DNA from: CANLBN01 sp047634655
Lineage (GTDB): Bacteria; Pseudomonadota; Gammaproteobacteria; Pseudomonadales; Cellvibrionaceae
Reading direction: 5' to 3'
DNA length: 33,024 nucleotides
Assembly (NCBI GenBank): GCA_047634655.1
Contig: JBLIHY010000013.1
Coordinates: 1 to 33,024, forward strand
Part shown: one piece after another, positions 8,328 to 16,575 of the stretch
Layout: every line of letters starts with the position of its first letter
How positions within the stretch are numbered: the first letter of the stretch is position 1
Position numbers and translations under genes: made by a program
Notes under the pieces: model-generated
Seen by the model: only the letters and a program-made list of their open reading frames with translations
Databases searched by the model: none
Told to the model about the DNA's origin: nothing

Positions 8328-8936
8328 GATGTTTACTTTGGCGTAAGAAAGCCTGTAACTTTAGAATAAACTCGAGAAGAGCGCCACCACTTGACGCTTA
8401 ACGAGTATAGATCGCGAAGCACACTACAAAGCATGACTTTCACTTATCGATTATTGATTTGAAATAATAGACACTATTCAGTTTGTCAAAAATATTGCCA
8501 TATAGATTTGGATTCAGGCGAGCTTTTGTTTCTCTCAAACAAATGAAGACAGTCAAATAGTGGGCTTTTAAATTTTTTCGTAATATACGCCGAATTCAGT
8601 AGAGTATCGCAATTACTAAGAAACATATTGTGTTTGTGCGGCACAATCAGGATGATCAGACCAACCAACTTGCTTATGATACTTTGTCTTCCGCCTCAAA
8701 AGTAATCGTTAAAATAAATTAAATCCAGCCACTATATTCACCACATTCCTACAGTTTTCTTTTTTGCTCTATAGGTATGCAAAACTGTTCTGATGTTTTC
8801 GGGCGTTATCTTATGAGTAAAATGTATCGAGGACATCAAGACGATTTTCTTTAAGCGTACTTCACAATAAACACCTTTATAGAAATCACTATCACTTTAT
8901 CATGCGGTCAAAATTGATTTACAGGAGGCAGCTTTT
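8328..8936. other. AT-rich gene-free stretch between divergent argC and ClC genes
   Basis: About 600 bases, visibly richer in A and T than the flanking genes, with no gene I can support. A 60-codon reverse frame at 8486-8668 has no recognisable motif or ribosome site. One weak inverted repeat is present, ATTGTG/CACAAT at 8627-8647. Promoters for argC (leftward) and the ClC gene (rightward) must lie here. The unusual length and composition could mark a rearrangement point, since hemJ lies next to argC in Pseudomonas but is 2.6 kb away here. Confidence 0.55.
8923..8928 (+). promoter_or_regulatory. Ribosome binding site that fixes a TTG start for the ClC gene
   Basis: AGGAGG, a full Shine-Dalgarno match, lies 8 nt before TTG 8937-8939. 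No in-frame ATG exists nearby; the ATG at 8902 is in another frame. The strong site argues that the ClC gene was recently functional and starts at this TTG. Confidence 0.75.
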
Positions 8937-10735
8937 TTGTCCCTCATAAAAATTCTAGCGCGAAAATTGCTGAATCCCTTCCGCTACCGTCTTGCTGGCG
9001 TCAATGCTTTGCCCCAGCTGACACTACTGGGAATTATCATCGGTTGTAACTCTGGAGTTCTAATCATCGCTTTTCGCATGGTTATCAATGGCTCACTGAG
9101 CTATTTTCTACCCGGCGATGCTGAAAATTTCGAGGGTTTGGATGGCCGATGGCATTTTTTTCTACCCGTCATTGGCGCATTAATTATTGTCGCGGGTTTT
9201 CACTTTCCACCAGATAGATACCGTCAAGTTAGTGTTAGCAACGTACTCGAGCGCCTACATAACTATCAGGGGCGTATGCATTGGATTAACTTGTTGGTGC
9301 AGTTTATCGGCGGCGCAATTAGTTTGATTGCGGGTCTCCCGGTCTCCCGGTCGGCCGCGAGGGCCCGGCTATTCACCTGGGTGCCAGCACTAGTAGCCTC
9401 ATCACACAATGGCTACAAATCCCCAACAACAGTATGCGCACACTGCTGGGCTGCGGTGTGGCCGCGGCTATTGCGGCTTCCTTCAATACTCCGGTGGCAG
9501 GTGTTATTTTTACCATGGAAGTGGTGTTGATGAGTTACAGCATCACTAGTTTGATACCCATCATAATGGCTTCGTTCTGCGGCACATGGTTGTCGCGCGC
9601 TTTCTTCGGTGAAGAAGTCTTCATCTCCATTGCCGACAACAGTTTGCACGGTCTTTGGGAAATCCCCTTGATGGTTGCGGCGGGCTTGGTGATTGCGTTG
9701 TTCGCGGCACTCTATATTCGCATGCAATTATTTTTTAGCCTCAGCTACCCCTACCCGGTTTTCTGGCGTATTTTTGCCGCGGGAATAATCACTGGTTCGG
9801 TTGGTCTCTTTCTACCTCAAATACTGGGGTTAGGTTACGATACGATTCAACTGATTATCGAAGGGAATGTTGGCTTTACCCTGCTGCTGGCTATTGCCCT
9901 GGCAAAAATCATTACTACCAGTTTTGCAGTGGGGATGAGAGTTCCCGGTGGTTTGATTGGTCCACAATTATTTATCGGCGCCTGTCTCGGTGGAATGGTT
10001 GGAATCCTGGGCAATGAATTTTTTCCAGATAATGTTAGCAATAACGGTATTTACGTTCTCCTGGGAATGGCGGCGATGATGGGAGCAGTTTTGAATGCGC
10101 CTCTTGCCGCACTAATGGCCGTTATGGAACTGACTTACAACCCCGCCGTTATTTTTCCCAGCATGCTGATCATTGTCGTTTCCTGTGTGGCGACGCGGTT
10201 GTATTATCCTTGCGATGGTATTTTTATCGAACAACTTAAAATTAGAGGTACGTTTCTTCGGCTCACGCCGCTGAAACAAGTTCTCGGTAGCATTGGTGTT
10301 CGCAGCGTTATGGCTACTGCTGTTGTGCGCAGTACCAGCGGGCTCACCCTGGCTAAAGCCCGCTGGTTACTGAAAACCAATCCGCTGTGGGTTGTTAATT
10401 ATCGCGAAAGTGGCGGCCTTCTACTGAGAGCGGCCGATCTCGCCATTGCTCTGGAGAGATCGGAGGAAAAGAGCGATAACGGTGAACGCATGTACAGCGA
10501 TAAGCAATGGCTGGATCTCTTGGAGATACCGGCGCAGCGCCTCAATCTAATACCGGTATCTGAACTATCGAACTTGTACGAAGCCAGAGAACTATTGGAA
10601 GGGCAAGCCGATACCGCGTTGTTTGTAACATCACAAATACAAACGACTACAGAGCCAGCAATTCTGGGTATTGTTACTCAAGACATCATTATGTCTAGCG
10701 GCCCACAAGAAGCCATGGGTAGTTTTATATTCTAA
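8937..10735 (+). pseudogene. ClC-family chloride channel/antiporter, frameshifted by an 8-bp duplication
   Basis: Two overlapping frames together encode one ClC protein. The first frame runs from TTG 8937 to a stop at 9528-9530 and holds the N-terminal membrane helices up to GGAISLIAG. The second frame carries the rest: GREGPAIHLGAS, GCGVAAAIAASFNTPVAG, the later helices with GMRVPGGLIGP, and a C-terminal region resembling a degenerate CBS pair. The switch falls at an 8-bp tandem duplication (9333-9348). Removing one copy restores a single frame of 596 residues and the selectivity motif GLPVGREGP, whose glutamate (codon 9359-9361) is the gating/proton residue of ClC proteins. As written, the product would be truncated after about 132 ClC residues plus a nonsense tail. 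It may be a recent mutation, a slippage-switchable gene or an assembly error. Confidence 0.9.
9333..9351. repeat. 8-bp tandem duplication causing the ClC frameshift
   Basis: GGTCTCCC occurs at 9333-9340 and again at 9341-9348, followed by GGT. Both copies encode G-L-P-V in their own frames. Two copies shift the frame; one copy would leave the ClC gene open. Confidence 0.9.
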
Positions 10736-10986
10736 TTAACCACCCCAAGAAATATACAGTGGCAAATCGGTAACTTATGCGAGCTTTTGAAAACCAATGC
10801 ATCAAACTGGGTCGGAAGTCCGCTTTCAGGTCGCACTGAAAAATATTGTCCGGCGCAGCTACGCCAGCGCAAATCCGCCCGGTTTCATCTAGATCGATTG
10901 GAAAACTCCGTTTGAATATCCAATCAATCAGCAAACTATCATCAAATCGATGGTGGGAAGTATCATCAATCAATCGAGGGCGTTTT

Positions 10987-11412
10987 ATGTTGTGGGTTAA
11001 ATCGTTTCATATTATATCTGTAGTGTGCTGGTTTGCCGTTTTGTTTTATTTGCCGCGACTGTTTGTTTATCACGCAATGAGCGAAGATCAAATTAGCAAA
11101 GATCGCTTCAAGCTTATGGAACGTAAGTTGCTCAGAGGAATTGGTACGCCATCTATGATTGCCACCTATATTTTTGGAATCTGGACGGCAGCATACGCTT
11201 GGGACTACTACAAAATATCATCTTGGTTTTGGTTGAAAATCATTCTCGTTGGGATACTAACCGTCTACCATTACCTTTGTATTTATTTCTGGCGCCAGTT
11301 TTGCGCTGACAACAACCACCATAAACATACCTTCTACCGGTGGTTCAATGAAATCCCGGTGCTAATGTTGGTCGCCATCGTATTTTTAGTGGTGATACAA
11401 CCCAATTGGTGA
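10987..11412 (+). CDS. hemJ: Protoporphyrinogen IX oxidase HemJ
   Basis: A 141-residue integral membrane protein of the HemJ (UPF0093) family, which oxidises protoporphyrinogen IX to protoporphyrin IX late in heme synthesis in many Gram-negatives. Four membrane helices are evident (about 6-27, 51-73, 80-100, 118-138). Family marks are the early F-H-I with H8, LPRLFVYH at 22-29, KLLRGIGTPSM and VYHYLC. The start ATG at 10987 is preceded by GAGGG at 6 nt; a longer frame from 10846 adds 47 residues unlike the family and is rejected. hemL follows 46 bp later, so these two heme genes likely form one transcript. Confidence 0.92.
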   Translation: MLWVKSFHIISVVCWFAVLFYLPRLFVYHAMSEDQISKDRFKLMERKLLRGIGTPSMIATYIFGIWTAAYAWDYYKISSWFWLKIILVGILTVYHYLCIYFWRQFCADNNHHKHTFYRWFNEIPVLMLVAIVFLVVIQPNW

Positions 11413-11458
11413 GTACTCACCTTCTCACATCACAGCAATCTGACAAAGAAACTGTTAA

Positions 11459-12751
11459 ATGAATCGCTCCAAACAACTATTTCAAGACGCACAAAAATAT
11501 ATCCCTGGAGGAGTGAATTCTCCGGTTCGCGCCTTCAAAGCTGTCGGCGGCACGCCCGTTTTCTTCAAGCGAGCAAAAGGCGCCTATATATATGATGAGG
11601 ACGATAAACGTTATATCGATTATGTTCTCTCTTGGGGTCCCATGATTCATGGCCACGCCAATCCAGAGGTTATCGATGCGGTAATAAACAAAGCTAAAGA
11701 CGGCCTGAGCTTTGGCGCGCCTACTGAAATTGAAACGACTCTAGCGCAAGAAGTTTGCCAAATTATTCCCAACATGGAGAAAATCCGCTTTGTCAATTCG
11801 GGAACTGAAGCGACTATGAGCGCCATAAGATTGGCTCGCGCCCACACCGCTCGGGATAAAATTGTTAAATTTGAAGGGTGCTACCACGGCCACTCTGACG
11901 CTTTACTCGTCAAGGCCGGCTCTGGGGCACTGACACTTGGGATACCCAGCTCACCGGGTGTTCCTAAGGCGTTGGCAGATCACACCATCACCTTGGATTA
12001 CAATAATATCGACCAGATCAAAGAAGTTTTCCAAGAAATAGGGGAACAAATTGCCTGCGTTATTGTTGAACCCGTTGTTGGAAATATGAACTGCGTTCCA
12101 CCTGTGGACGGGTTCCTAGAATGCTTGAGGACTGCATGCGATGAGTATGCTAGCGTATTGATTTTTGACGAAGTGATGACTGGGTTTCGCGTACACCCCC
12201 GAGGGGCGCAAGGTCGATACAATGTCAATGCCGACCTAATCACTCTTGGAAAAGTAATAGGTGGTGGTATGCCTGTCGGCGCTTTTGGCGGAAAAAGGGA
12301 AATTATGGATCAAATTGCACCACTTGGTCCGGTTTACCAAGCAGGTACTCTCTCTGGGAATCCCGTTGCTATGGCCGCGGGGCTCGCGAACTTGGAAGGG
12401 CTGAAAAAGGCGGGATTCTATGAAAAATTATTTAAGACAACTGACACGTTAATGGCTGGACTCCAGCAACGAGCTGACATAGCTGGCATTCCTTTTACTA
12501 CTAATCACGTGGGATCAATGTTCGGATTTTTCTTCTTGAAGGAGACAGGGGGAAATCAGGTGATAAGCAATTATCGTCAAGTGATGAATTGCCATATTGA
12601 GAGATTTAATCGATTTTTCCATCTAATGTTGGAATCTGGCATTTACTTTGCCCCAGCCGCTTACGAAGCCGGTTTCACTTCTATTGCTCACTCTGACGAA
12701 GATATTAAGTCAACCCTGGATGCTGCAGAGCAGGCCTTTGCAAAGCTATAG
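11459..12751 (+). CDS. hemL: Glutamate-1-semialdehyde 2,1-aminomutase
   Basis: PLP enzyme that converts glutamate-1-semialdehyde to 5-aminolevulinate, the committed C5-pathway precursor of heme. It is 430 residues long. The PLP lysine is K265 in TLGKVIGGGMPVGAFGG, the same number as in E. coli. Other marks are YIPGGVNSPVRAF near the start, NSGTEATMSAIRLARA, CYHGHSDALL and FDEVMTGFRV (D and E before the Lys domain). No truncation is seen. It follows hemJ closely and is convergent with rpoH. The ribosome site is weak (AAGAAACTG region). Confidence 0.97.
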   Translation: MNRSKQLFQDAQKYIPGGVNSPVRAFKAVGGTPVFFKRAKGAYIYDEDDKRYIDYVLSWGPMIHGHANPEVIDAVINKAKDGLSFGAPTEIETTLAQEVCQIIPNMEKIRFVNSGTEATMSAIRLARAHTARDKIVKFEGCYHGHSDALLVKAGSGALTLGIPSSPGVPKALADHTITLDYNNIDQIKEVFQEIGEQIACVIVEPVVGNMNCVPPVDGFLECLRTACDEYASVLIFDEVMTGFRVHPRGAQGRYNVNADLITLGKVIGGGMPVGAFGGKREIMDQIAPLGPVYQAGTLSGNPVAMAAGLANLEGLKKAGFYEKLFKTTDTLMAGLQQRADIAGIPFTTNHVGSMFGFFFLKETGGNQVISNYRQVMNCHIERFNRFFHLMLESGIYFAPAAYEAGFTSIAHSDEDIKSTLDAAEQAFAKL

Positions 12752-12772
12752 CGATCTACTAATGCGAATATT

Positions 12773-12789
12773 TTGCAGTAATCCTGCAA
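12773..12789. repeat. Inverted repeat between convergent hemL and rpoH
   Basis: TTGCAG (12773-12778), 5-nt loop, CTGCAA (12784-12789). It lies between the two stop codons, 22 bp after hemL. On the minus strand it is followed by AAAATATT rather than Ts, so it is at best a weak terminator. Confidence 0.4.
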
Positions 12790-12815
12790 GGTCACCTCAC
12801 AAAAAATGAAGCGTT

Positions 12816-13673
12816 CTAGGCTTCCATGGAAGCCTTAACTTTCTTCATCGCATTCGATTCAAGCTGCCGGATACGTTCAGCGGATACGCCAAAATCGTCT
12901 GCCAGTTCATGCAGAGTAGATTTTTGATCGTCGTTTAGCCAGCGACGTTCAATGATGGTTCGGCTACGTTCGTCGAGCTTCTGTAGTGCTTCTCTTAGAC
13001 GATGGACGCTATCCTCATTCCAGTCTGCTGCTTCGATCTGTTTTGCGGGATCGGCATTGCTGTCCTCTAAGTAGTTGACGGGGGCGAGGTAAGCAGCGTC
13101 ATCATCATCATCGTTACCCATATCAAATGTGGCATCAAAAGCGGCCAGTCGGCCTTCCATTTCTTGGACATGTTTGATGTCGACATTTAAGTCTTCGGCG
13201 ACCGCTTTTGCCTCTTTGTGGGTTAGCCAGCCCAGACGTTTCTTTTTACCACGCAGATTAAAGAATAACTTGCGCTGAGCCTTGGTAGTGGCCACTTTGA
13301 CGATACGCCAGTTACGCAGAATAAATTCATGCATTTCGGCCTTGATCCAGTGAACAGCAAAGGACACCAAACGCACTCCTCTTGTCGGGTCAAAGCGCTT
13401 GACGGCCTTCATTAGGCCGACGTTACCTTCCTGAATTAAATCGGACTGAGATAATCCATAACCCGAGTAAGATCTGGCAATGTGCACCACAAAGCGCAGG
13501 TGTGACATCACCAGACTGCATGCAGCCTCTAAGGCTCCGTCATAATAAAGGTGTTCGGCTAGCTGCTTTTCTTCTTCGGCAGTTAGTGCTGGAAAACTGT
13601 TTACCGCTTGCGTGTAGGCGTTGATATTTGCGCCTGGAGTAAGCATTTCGGTTAACTGTAAGCTGGTTGCCAT
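12816..13673 (-). CDS. rpoH: RNA polymerase heat-shock sigma factor RpoH (sigma-32)
   Basis: A 285-residue sigma factor directing transcription of chaperone and protease genes. Region 2 is clear (SDLIQEGNVGLMKAVKRFD at about 77-95, then VSFAVHWIKAEMHEFILRNWR). The RpoH box QRKLFFNLR at 133-141 separates it from RpoD and RpoS. Region 4 ends with a helix-turn-helix (LHELADDFGVSAERIRQLES). Region 1.1 is absent, as in RpoH. The start at 13673 (MATSLQLTEM) is chosen because GGAGG sits 5 nt upstream; the alternative 7 codons earlier has no such site. In most gammaproteobacteria rpoH follows ftsX; here yqeY and rpsU lie upstream on the same strand, 294 bp away. Confidence 0.96.
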   Translation of the reverse strand: MATSLQLTEMLTPGANINAYTQAVNSFPALTAEEEKQLAEHLYYDGALEAACSLVMSHLRFVVHIARSYSGYGLSQSDLIQEGNVGLMKAVKRFDPTRGVRLVSFAVHWIKAEMHEFILRNWRIVKVATTKAQRKLFFNLRGKKKRLGWLTHKEAKAVAEDLNVDIKHVQEMEGRLAAFDATFDMGNDDDDDAAYLAPVNYLEDSNADPAKQIEAADWNEDSVHRLREALQKLDERSRTIIERRWLNDDQKSTLHELADDFGVSAERIRQLESNAMKKVKASMEA

Positions 13674-13739
13674 GGATGCCTCCAAGTTGATCATTTAAAG
13701 TACTATCCTAAGAATGAATTCCGGTACATTGGTCTAACT

Positions 13740-13766
13740 TCAGACCACAAAACCTAAGTTTCGTTC
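13740..13766 (-). promoter_or_regulatory. Candidate RpoE (sigma-E)-type promoter of rpoH
   Basis: On the minus strand, GAACGA (13766-13761), a 16-nt spacer, and TCTGA (13744-13740). The sigma-E consensus is GAACTT-N16/17-TCTGA, so the -10 is perfect and the -35 matches four of six. It lies about 67 bp upstream of the rpoH start. E. coli and P. aeruginosa rpoH each have a sigma-E-type promoter, which supports the reading. One imperfect half keeps confidence low. Confidence 0.4.
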
Positions 13767-13854
13767 GAACCAATGACTTATACGTTATTTTTCTAGTGTC
13801 GATTACTATCGGCGTTGTAAATAAACTGCCGATGCAGGACATTATTATTTTCTA

Positions 13855-13875
13855 AGCCACTGGACTCCAGTGGCT
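13855..13875. repeat. Strong hairpin in the yqeY-rpoH gap
   Basis: AGCCACTGG (13855-13863), 3-nt loop, CCAGTGGCT (13867-13875): a perfect 9-bp stem. On the minus strand it lies downstream of yqeY and upstream of the rpoH promoter region. It could terminate the rpsU-yqeY transcript, but no T-run follows. Confidence 0.55.
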
Positions 13876-13943
13876 CGTTCTGCTGTATTAGTTATTTACT
13901 GCCGCGCGAACACGCGCATCTGACTATATCTATCTATCGCCAC

Positions 13944-13964
13944 GAGAGTTCTGAACAAACTCTC
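13944..13964. repeat. Hairpin just after the yqeY stop
   Basis: GAGAGTT (13944-13950), 7-nt loop, AACTCTC (13958-13964), 3 bp past the yqeY stop codon on the minus strand. With the 9-bp hairpin at 13855-13875 it makes two stem-loops between yqeY and rpoH. This suggests the two genes are transcribed separately. Confidence 0.5.
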
Positions 13965-13967
13965 ATA

Positions 13968-14426
13968 TTACTGACTACCGATAAGCTTGGCTTTGACCAA
14001 GCTACTAACCTTGCCTATATCGGCGCGCGCCTGGAGCTTGGGCTTGAGTAATTTCATCACTTCGCCCATAGCCTGCATGCCACCAGAGCCGACGTTCTGA
14101 ATAGTCTCATCAATCAAAGTAATTATTTCATCTTCAGTCAAAGGCTCGGGAAGGAACTCATTGATGACGGAGATCTCGTAATTTTCTTTATCGGACAAAT
14201 CGAGACGACCAGCGTCCGCGAATTGTCTGGCGGAATCGCGCCGCTGTTTGACCATTCTATCGAGTATAGCTAGTACACGCCCATCATCGAGTTCGATGCG
14301 CTCATCAACTTCGACTCGTTTGAACTCTGACCAGATAAGACGAATGATCCCCAGGCGAGGCTTGTCTTTGGCTTTCATTGCCAACTTCATTTGTTTCTGT
14401 ACCGTTGCCTTGATTTGCGAACACAT
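13968..14426 (-). CDS. GatB/YqeY-domain protein
   Basis: A 152-residue YqeY-family protein, the usual length. It resembles the C-terminal tail domain of GatB, which contacts tRNA in the amidotransferase, but the stand-alone protein has no settled function. Family features are MKAKDKPRLGIIRLIWSEFK near the start, a lysine/glutamate-rich helix pair, YEISVINEFLPEPLTEDEI, and the glycine-rich GGMQAMGEVMKLLKP near the end. The ATG at 14426 has AAGGG about 8 nt upstream. It lies 38 bp after rpsU on the same strand, which is its standard neighbour; the dnaG gene that normally follows it is missing. Confidence 0.92.
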   Translation of the reverse strand: MCSQIKATVQKQMKLAMKAKDKPRLGIIRLIWSEFKRVEVDERIELDDGRVLAILDRMVKQRRDSARQFADAGRLDLSDKENYEISVINEFLPEPLTEDEIITLIDETIQNVGSGGMQAMGEVMKLLKPKLQARADIGKVSSLVKAKLIGSQ

Positions 14427-14464
14427 GGACGCAGCCCTTGAAAGCCAGAGAAATTTTATCGGAG

Positions 14465-14680
14465 TTAGTAAAGACGGTTAAACTTACGTGATTCACGCTG
14501 AACTTTTTTTGCGTGACGCTTGACAGCGGCAGCAGCTTTGCGCTTGCGAATAGTGGTGGGTTTTTCATATTGCTCGCGACGGCGAACTTCGGACAAGATA
14601 CCAGCTTTCTCACAGGATCGCTTGAAACGACGCAGAGCGACATCGAAGGGTTCATTTTCTTTTAATCTGACAAATGGCAT
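14465..14680 (-). CDS. rpsU: 30S ribosomal protein S21
   Basis: A 71-residue basic protein with the S21 core ENEPFDVALRRFKRSCEKAG followed by EVRRREQYEKPT and KRHAKK, ending in RLY, as in E. coli S21. S21 joins the 30S platform and aids mRNA start selection. The start at 14680 gives MPFVRLKENEP, the family N-terminus; a longer frame from 14710 adds ten unlike residues and is rejected. AGGTTA lies about 8 nt upstream. It is the first gene of a minus-strand group with yqeY, as in the usual macromolecular synthesis operon. Confidence 0.97.
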   Translation of the reverse strand: MPFVRLKENEPFDVALRRFKRSCEKAGILSEVRRREQYEKPTTIRKRKAAAAVKRHAKKVQRESRKFNRLY

Positions 14681-15252
14681 AAAGTAACCTGTTGTTAATT
14701 TGTAAAACACACTCGGACCGAAGATGCATTAAAAATGCCCGCTAATTATACGCACTCCTGAAGGCGGCCTCAAGCTCTAGTATTGAAAGAAATTTCAACT
14801 CGAGAATGGCGAAAGCCTCCTCGGCAGTTTCAGATTATCCATGTTGCCGATACCCGAATGGATCCGGCTCTTTACCAATTGCCGCCTTATTTGGTCGATG
14901 ATAGGCGATCTCGCCCACTGAGCTATTTATCGATCAATGCGAAGCGCGAAGGTGCCTCAAAAGGAAACCGATTATTTATCGTTGAATCAGAGGCCTCAAT
15001 ATTGATCGCCACTCTAATTTTTTCACTTTAGCTAGCCTTTAGTCTTGCTGCGCACTTTTGAAAAAATTAGCTTCTGAAACACGCTTTCGCTACCGCAAGT
15101 CGATCAACAAATCTGTCTGTCGACGCTGTAATCGTAAATCGTTATACTCGCTTTCTCATCGTATGCTTCTCCGCTGATTGACCATCATTCTAACAGTTGC
15201 CAACACTTCAACCGAAGTATCAAACCCCATATTCTTCGAGCCAAAAACCATT
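14681..15252. other. Gene-free stretch between divergent rpsU and tolC
   Basis: About 570 bases that must hold the rpsU promoter on one side and the tolC promoter on the other. An 82-codon frame at 14783-15031 begins with TTG, has no ribosome site and shows no family resemblance, so I do not call it. tsaD, often found divergent from rpsU, is absent. I see no RNA gene. Confidence 0.55.
15120..15148 (+). promoter_or_regulatory. Candidate sigma-70 promoter of tolC
   Basis: TCGACG (15120-15125), a 17-nt spacer, TATACT (15143-15148). The -10 matches the consensus in five of six and the -35 in four of six. It lies about 105 bp before the tolC start, on the right strand. Confidence 0.45.
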
Positions 15253-16575
15253 ATGCGATCTATCGGAATAGGAAACTCTCTTCTTGCTCTCGTCTGGGCC
15301 ATCATAAGTGCTTCCAGCCCCCTGGCATCTGCGGAAAGCTTATTAGAAGTTTACGAACTGGCTTTACAAAATGATCTGCAATACAAAGCGGACTTAGCTG
15401 CATACCAGGCGGATGTAGAAGCTGAAAATATAAGTCGTGGCGTTTTACTTCCTCAAATTAATTTTAGCTCCCGTTATGATAATGACGACTCGGATACGGA
15501 AGTAACAAGCTATTCTTTGAATCTGCAACAAGCGATCATTGATTACAATGCCATTTATAACTATCGCAGTGGAAAAATAAGAACTCAGATTGCAGAAGTG
15601 CAATTGGCCGCCGACAAACAGGCTTTAATAATTCGCAGCGCTACAACTTATTTTGATGTTTTGGGTAAGCTGGATCAATTGCGCACATCCGAAGCGGAAG
15701 AGAAAGCACTCTTCACTCAATTAGAACAAGTCCGACAGCGCTTTGAAGTGGGCTTAGTACCCATTAACGACGTCCAGGAGATTAGAGCTGCTTACGATAG
15801 CGCTCGAGCCGATCGTCTCGGCGATGAATTGAATGTCATCACGGCTTTTGAGGCGCTCACAATTTTGACAGGAAAAGATCACCGAAGTATTGCGCCACTG
15901 GATGGTTCCTTTCTAGGCTCTGCGCCGCAGCCTAATAATAAAGAAAATTGGATAGCAGCAGCCAAGAAAAATAATTTAACTTTACAGGTAAACGAACTAA
16001 CAGTTGAAACCCTTCGTTTTGATGCCAAAGCGGCTGGAGCTAATCGCTATCCCAAGCTTACCGGTAGGCTGAGCTATAGCGATACCAATACCGACACTGC
16101 AGAAAACACTGGAGACATAGATGCGGATGGCACCAGTGTCCAGTTGAATTTGAATATTCCTCTCTACACTGGAGGAAACCTCAGCGCGCTCCAGCGACAG
16201 GCGGAACAAAATCAGGTTCGAGCACGTGAAGAATTTCTGTTCGCACAGCGCAATACTATCCAGCGTACTCGTCAGCTTTTCTTTTCCGTCAACAACGACA
16301 TCGAACAGATCAAGGCACGCAAACAGGCAATTGTCTCAAGCGAAAGCGCGCTAGAAGCCACACAGGCAGGCTATGAGGCTGGAACGCGGGATATTGTCGA
16401 CGTAGTTAATGCCCAGAGTAATCTTTTTGAAGCCCAAAGAAATTACTTCAATGCACTTTATGGCTACATTCTCGATTCATTGAATTTAAAAAACGAATCC
16501 GGAAGTTTATCCGTCAAAGATTTACAGGAACTGGAGAAAGACTTGTTGAAAGACAAATTAGTGGAGCGCATCTAA
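15253..16575 (+). CDS. tolC: TolC-family outer-membrane efflux channel
   Basis: A 440-residue outer-membrane channel component for type I secretion and tripartite drug efflux. A signal peptide is seen at the start (MRSIG, hydrophobic core, ASSPLASA with cleavage before ESLLEVY). The mature protein begins LLEVYELALQNDLQYKA, typical of TolC. Two homologous outer-membrane efflux repeats follow, with long helices and beta segments such as PQINFSSRYD and YPKLTGRLSY. The second repeat ends in the usual VVNAQSNLFEAQRNYFNALYGYI. A TTG start 25 codons upstream (15178) would bury the signal peptide and is rejected. It is convergent with waaA and overlaps it by 18 bp. No membrane-fusion or pump genes adjoin, so it may serve several systems, as E. 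coli TolC does. Confidence 0.92.
   Translation: MRSIGIGNSLLALVWAIISASSPLASAESLLEVYELALQNDLQYKADLAAYQADVEAENISRGVLLPQINFSSRYDNDDSDTEVTSYSLNLQQAIIDYNAIYNYRSGKIRTQIAEVQLAADKQALIIRSATTYFDVLGKLDQLRTSEAEEKALFTQLEQVRQRFEVGLVPINDVQEIRAAYDSARADRLGDELNVITAFEALTILTGKDHRSIAPLDGSFLGSAPQPNNKENWIAAAKKNNLTLQVNELTVETLRFDAKAAGANRYPKLTGRLSYSDTNTDTAENTGDIDADGTSVQLNLNIPLYTGGNLSALQRQAEQNQVRAREEFLFAQRNTIQRTRQLFFSVNNDIEQIKARKQAIVSSESALEATQAGYEAGTRDIVDVVNAQSNLFEAQRNYFNALYGYILDSLNLKNESGSLSVKDLQELEKDLLKDKLVERI

Noticed and set aside
8486..8668. 60-codon reverse frame in the argC-ClC gap
   Set aside because: AT-rich chance frame with no motif or ribosome site.
10725..10973. 82-codon reverse frame between ClC and hemJ
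   Set aside because: Overlaps the hemJ upstream region and the ClC end, and shows no recognisable domain.
10846..10986. Longer N-terminus for HemJ
   Set aside because: The added residues are unlike HemJ, and a GAGGG site supports the ATG at 10987.
12816..13673. Sigma factor as RpoD, given the rpsU context
   Set aside because: Too short, lacks region 1.1 and has the RpoH box QRKLFFNLR.
14783..15031. 82-codon frame between rpsU and tolC
   Set aside because: TTG start, no ribosome site, no family resemblance; low-complexity mix of residues.
15178..15252. TTG start extending TolC by 25 residues
   Set aside because: It would place the signal peptide inside the protein.
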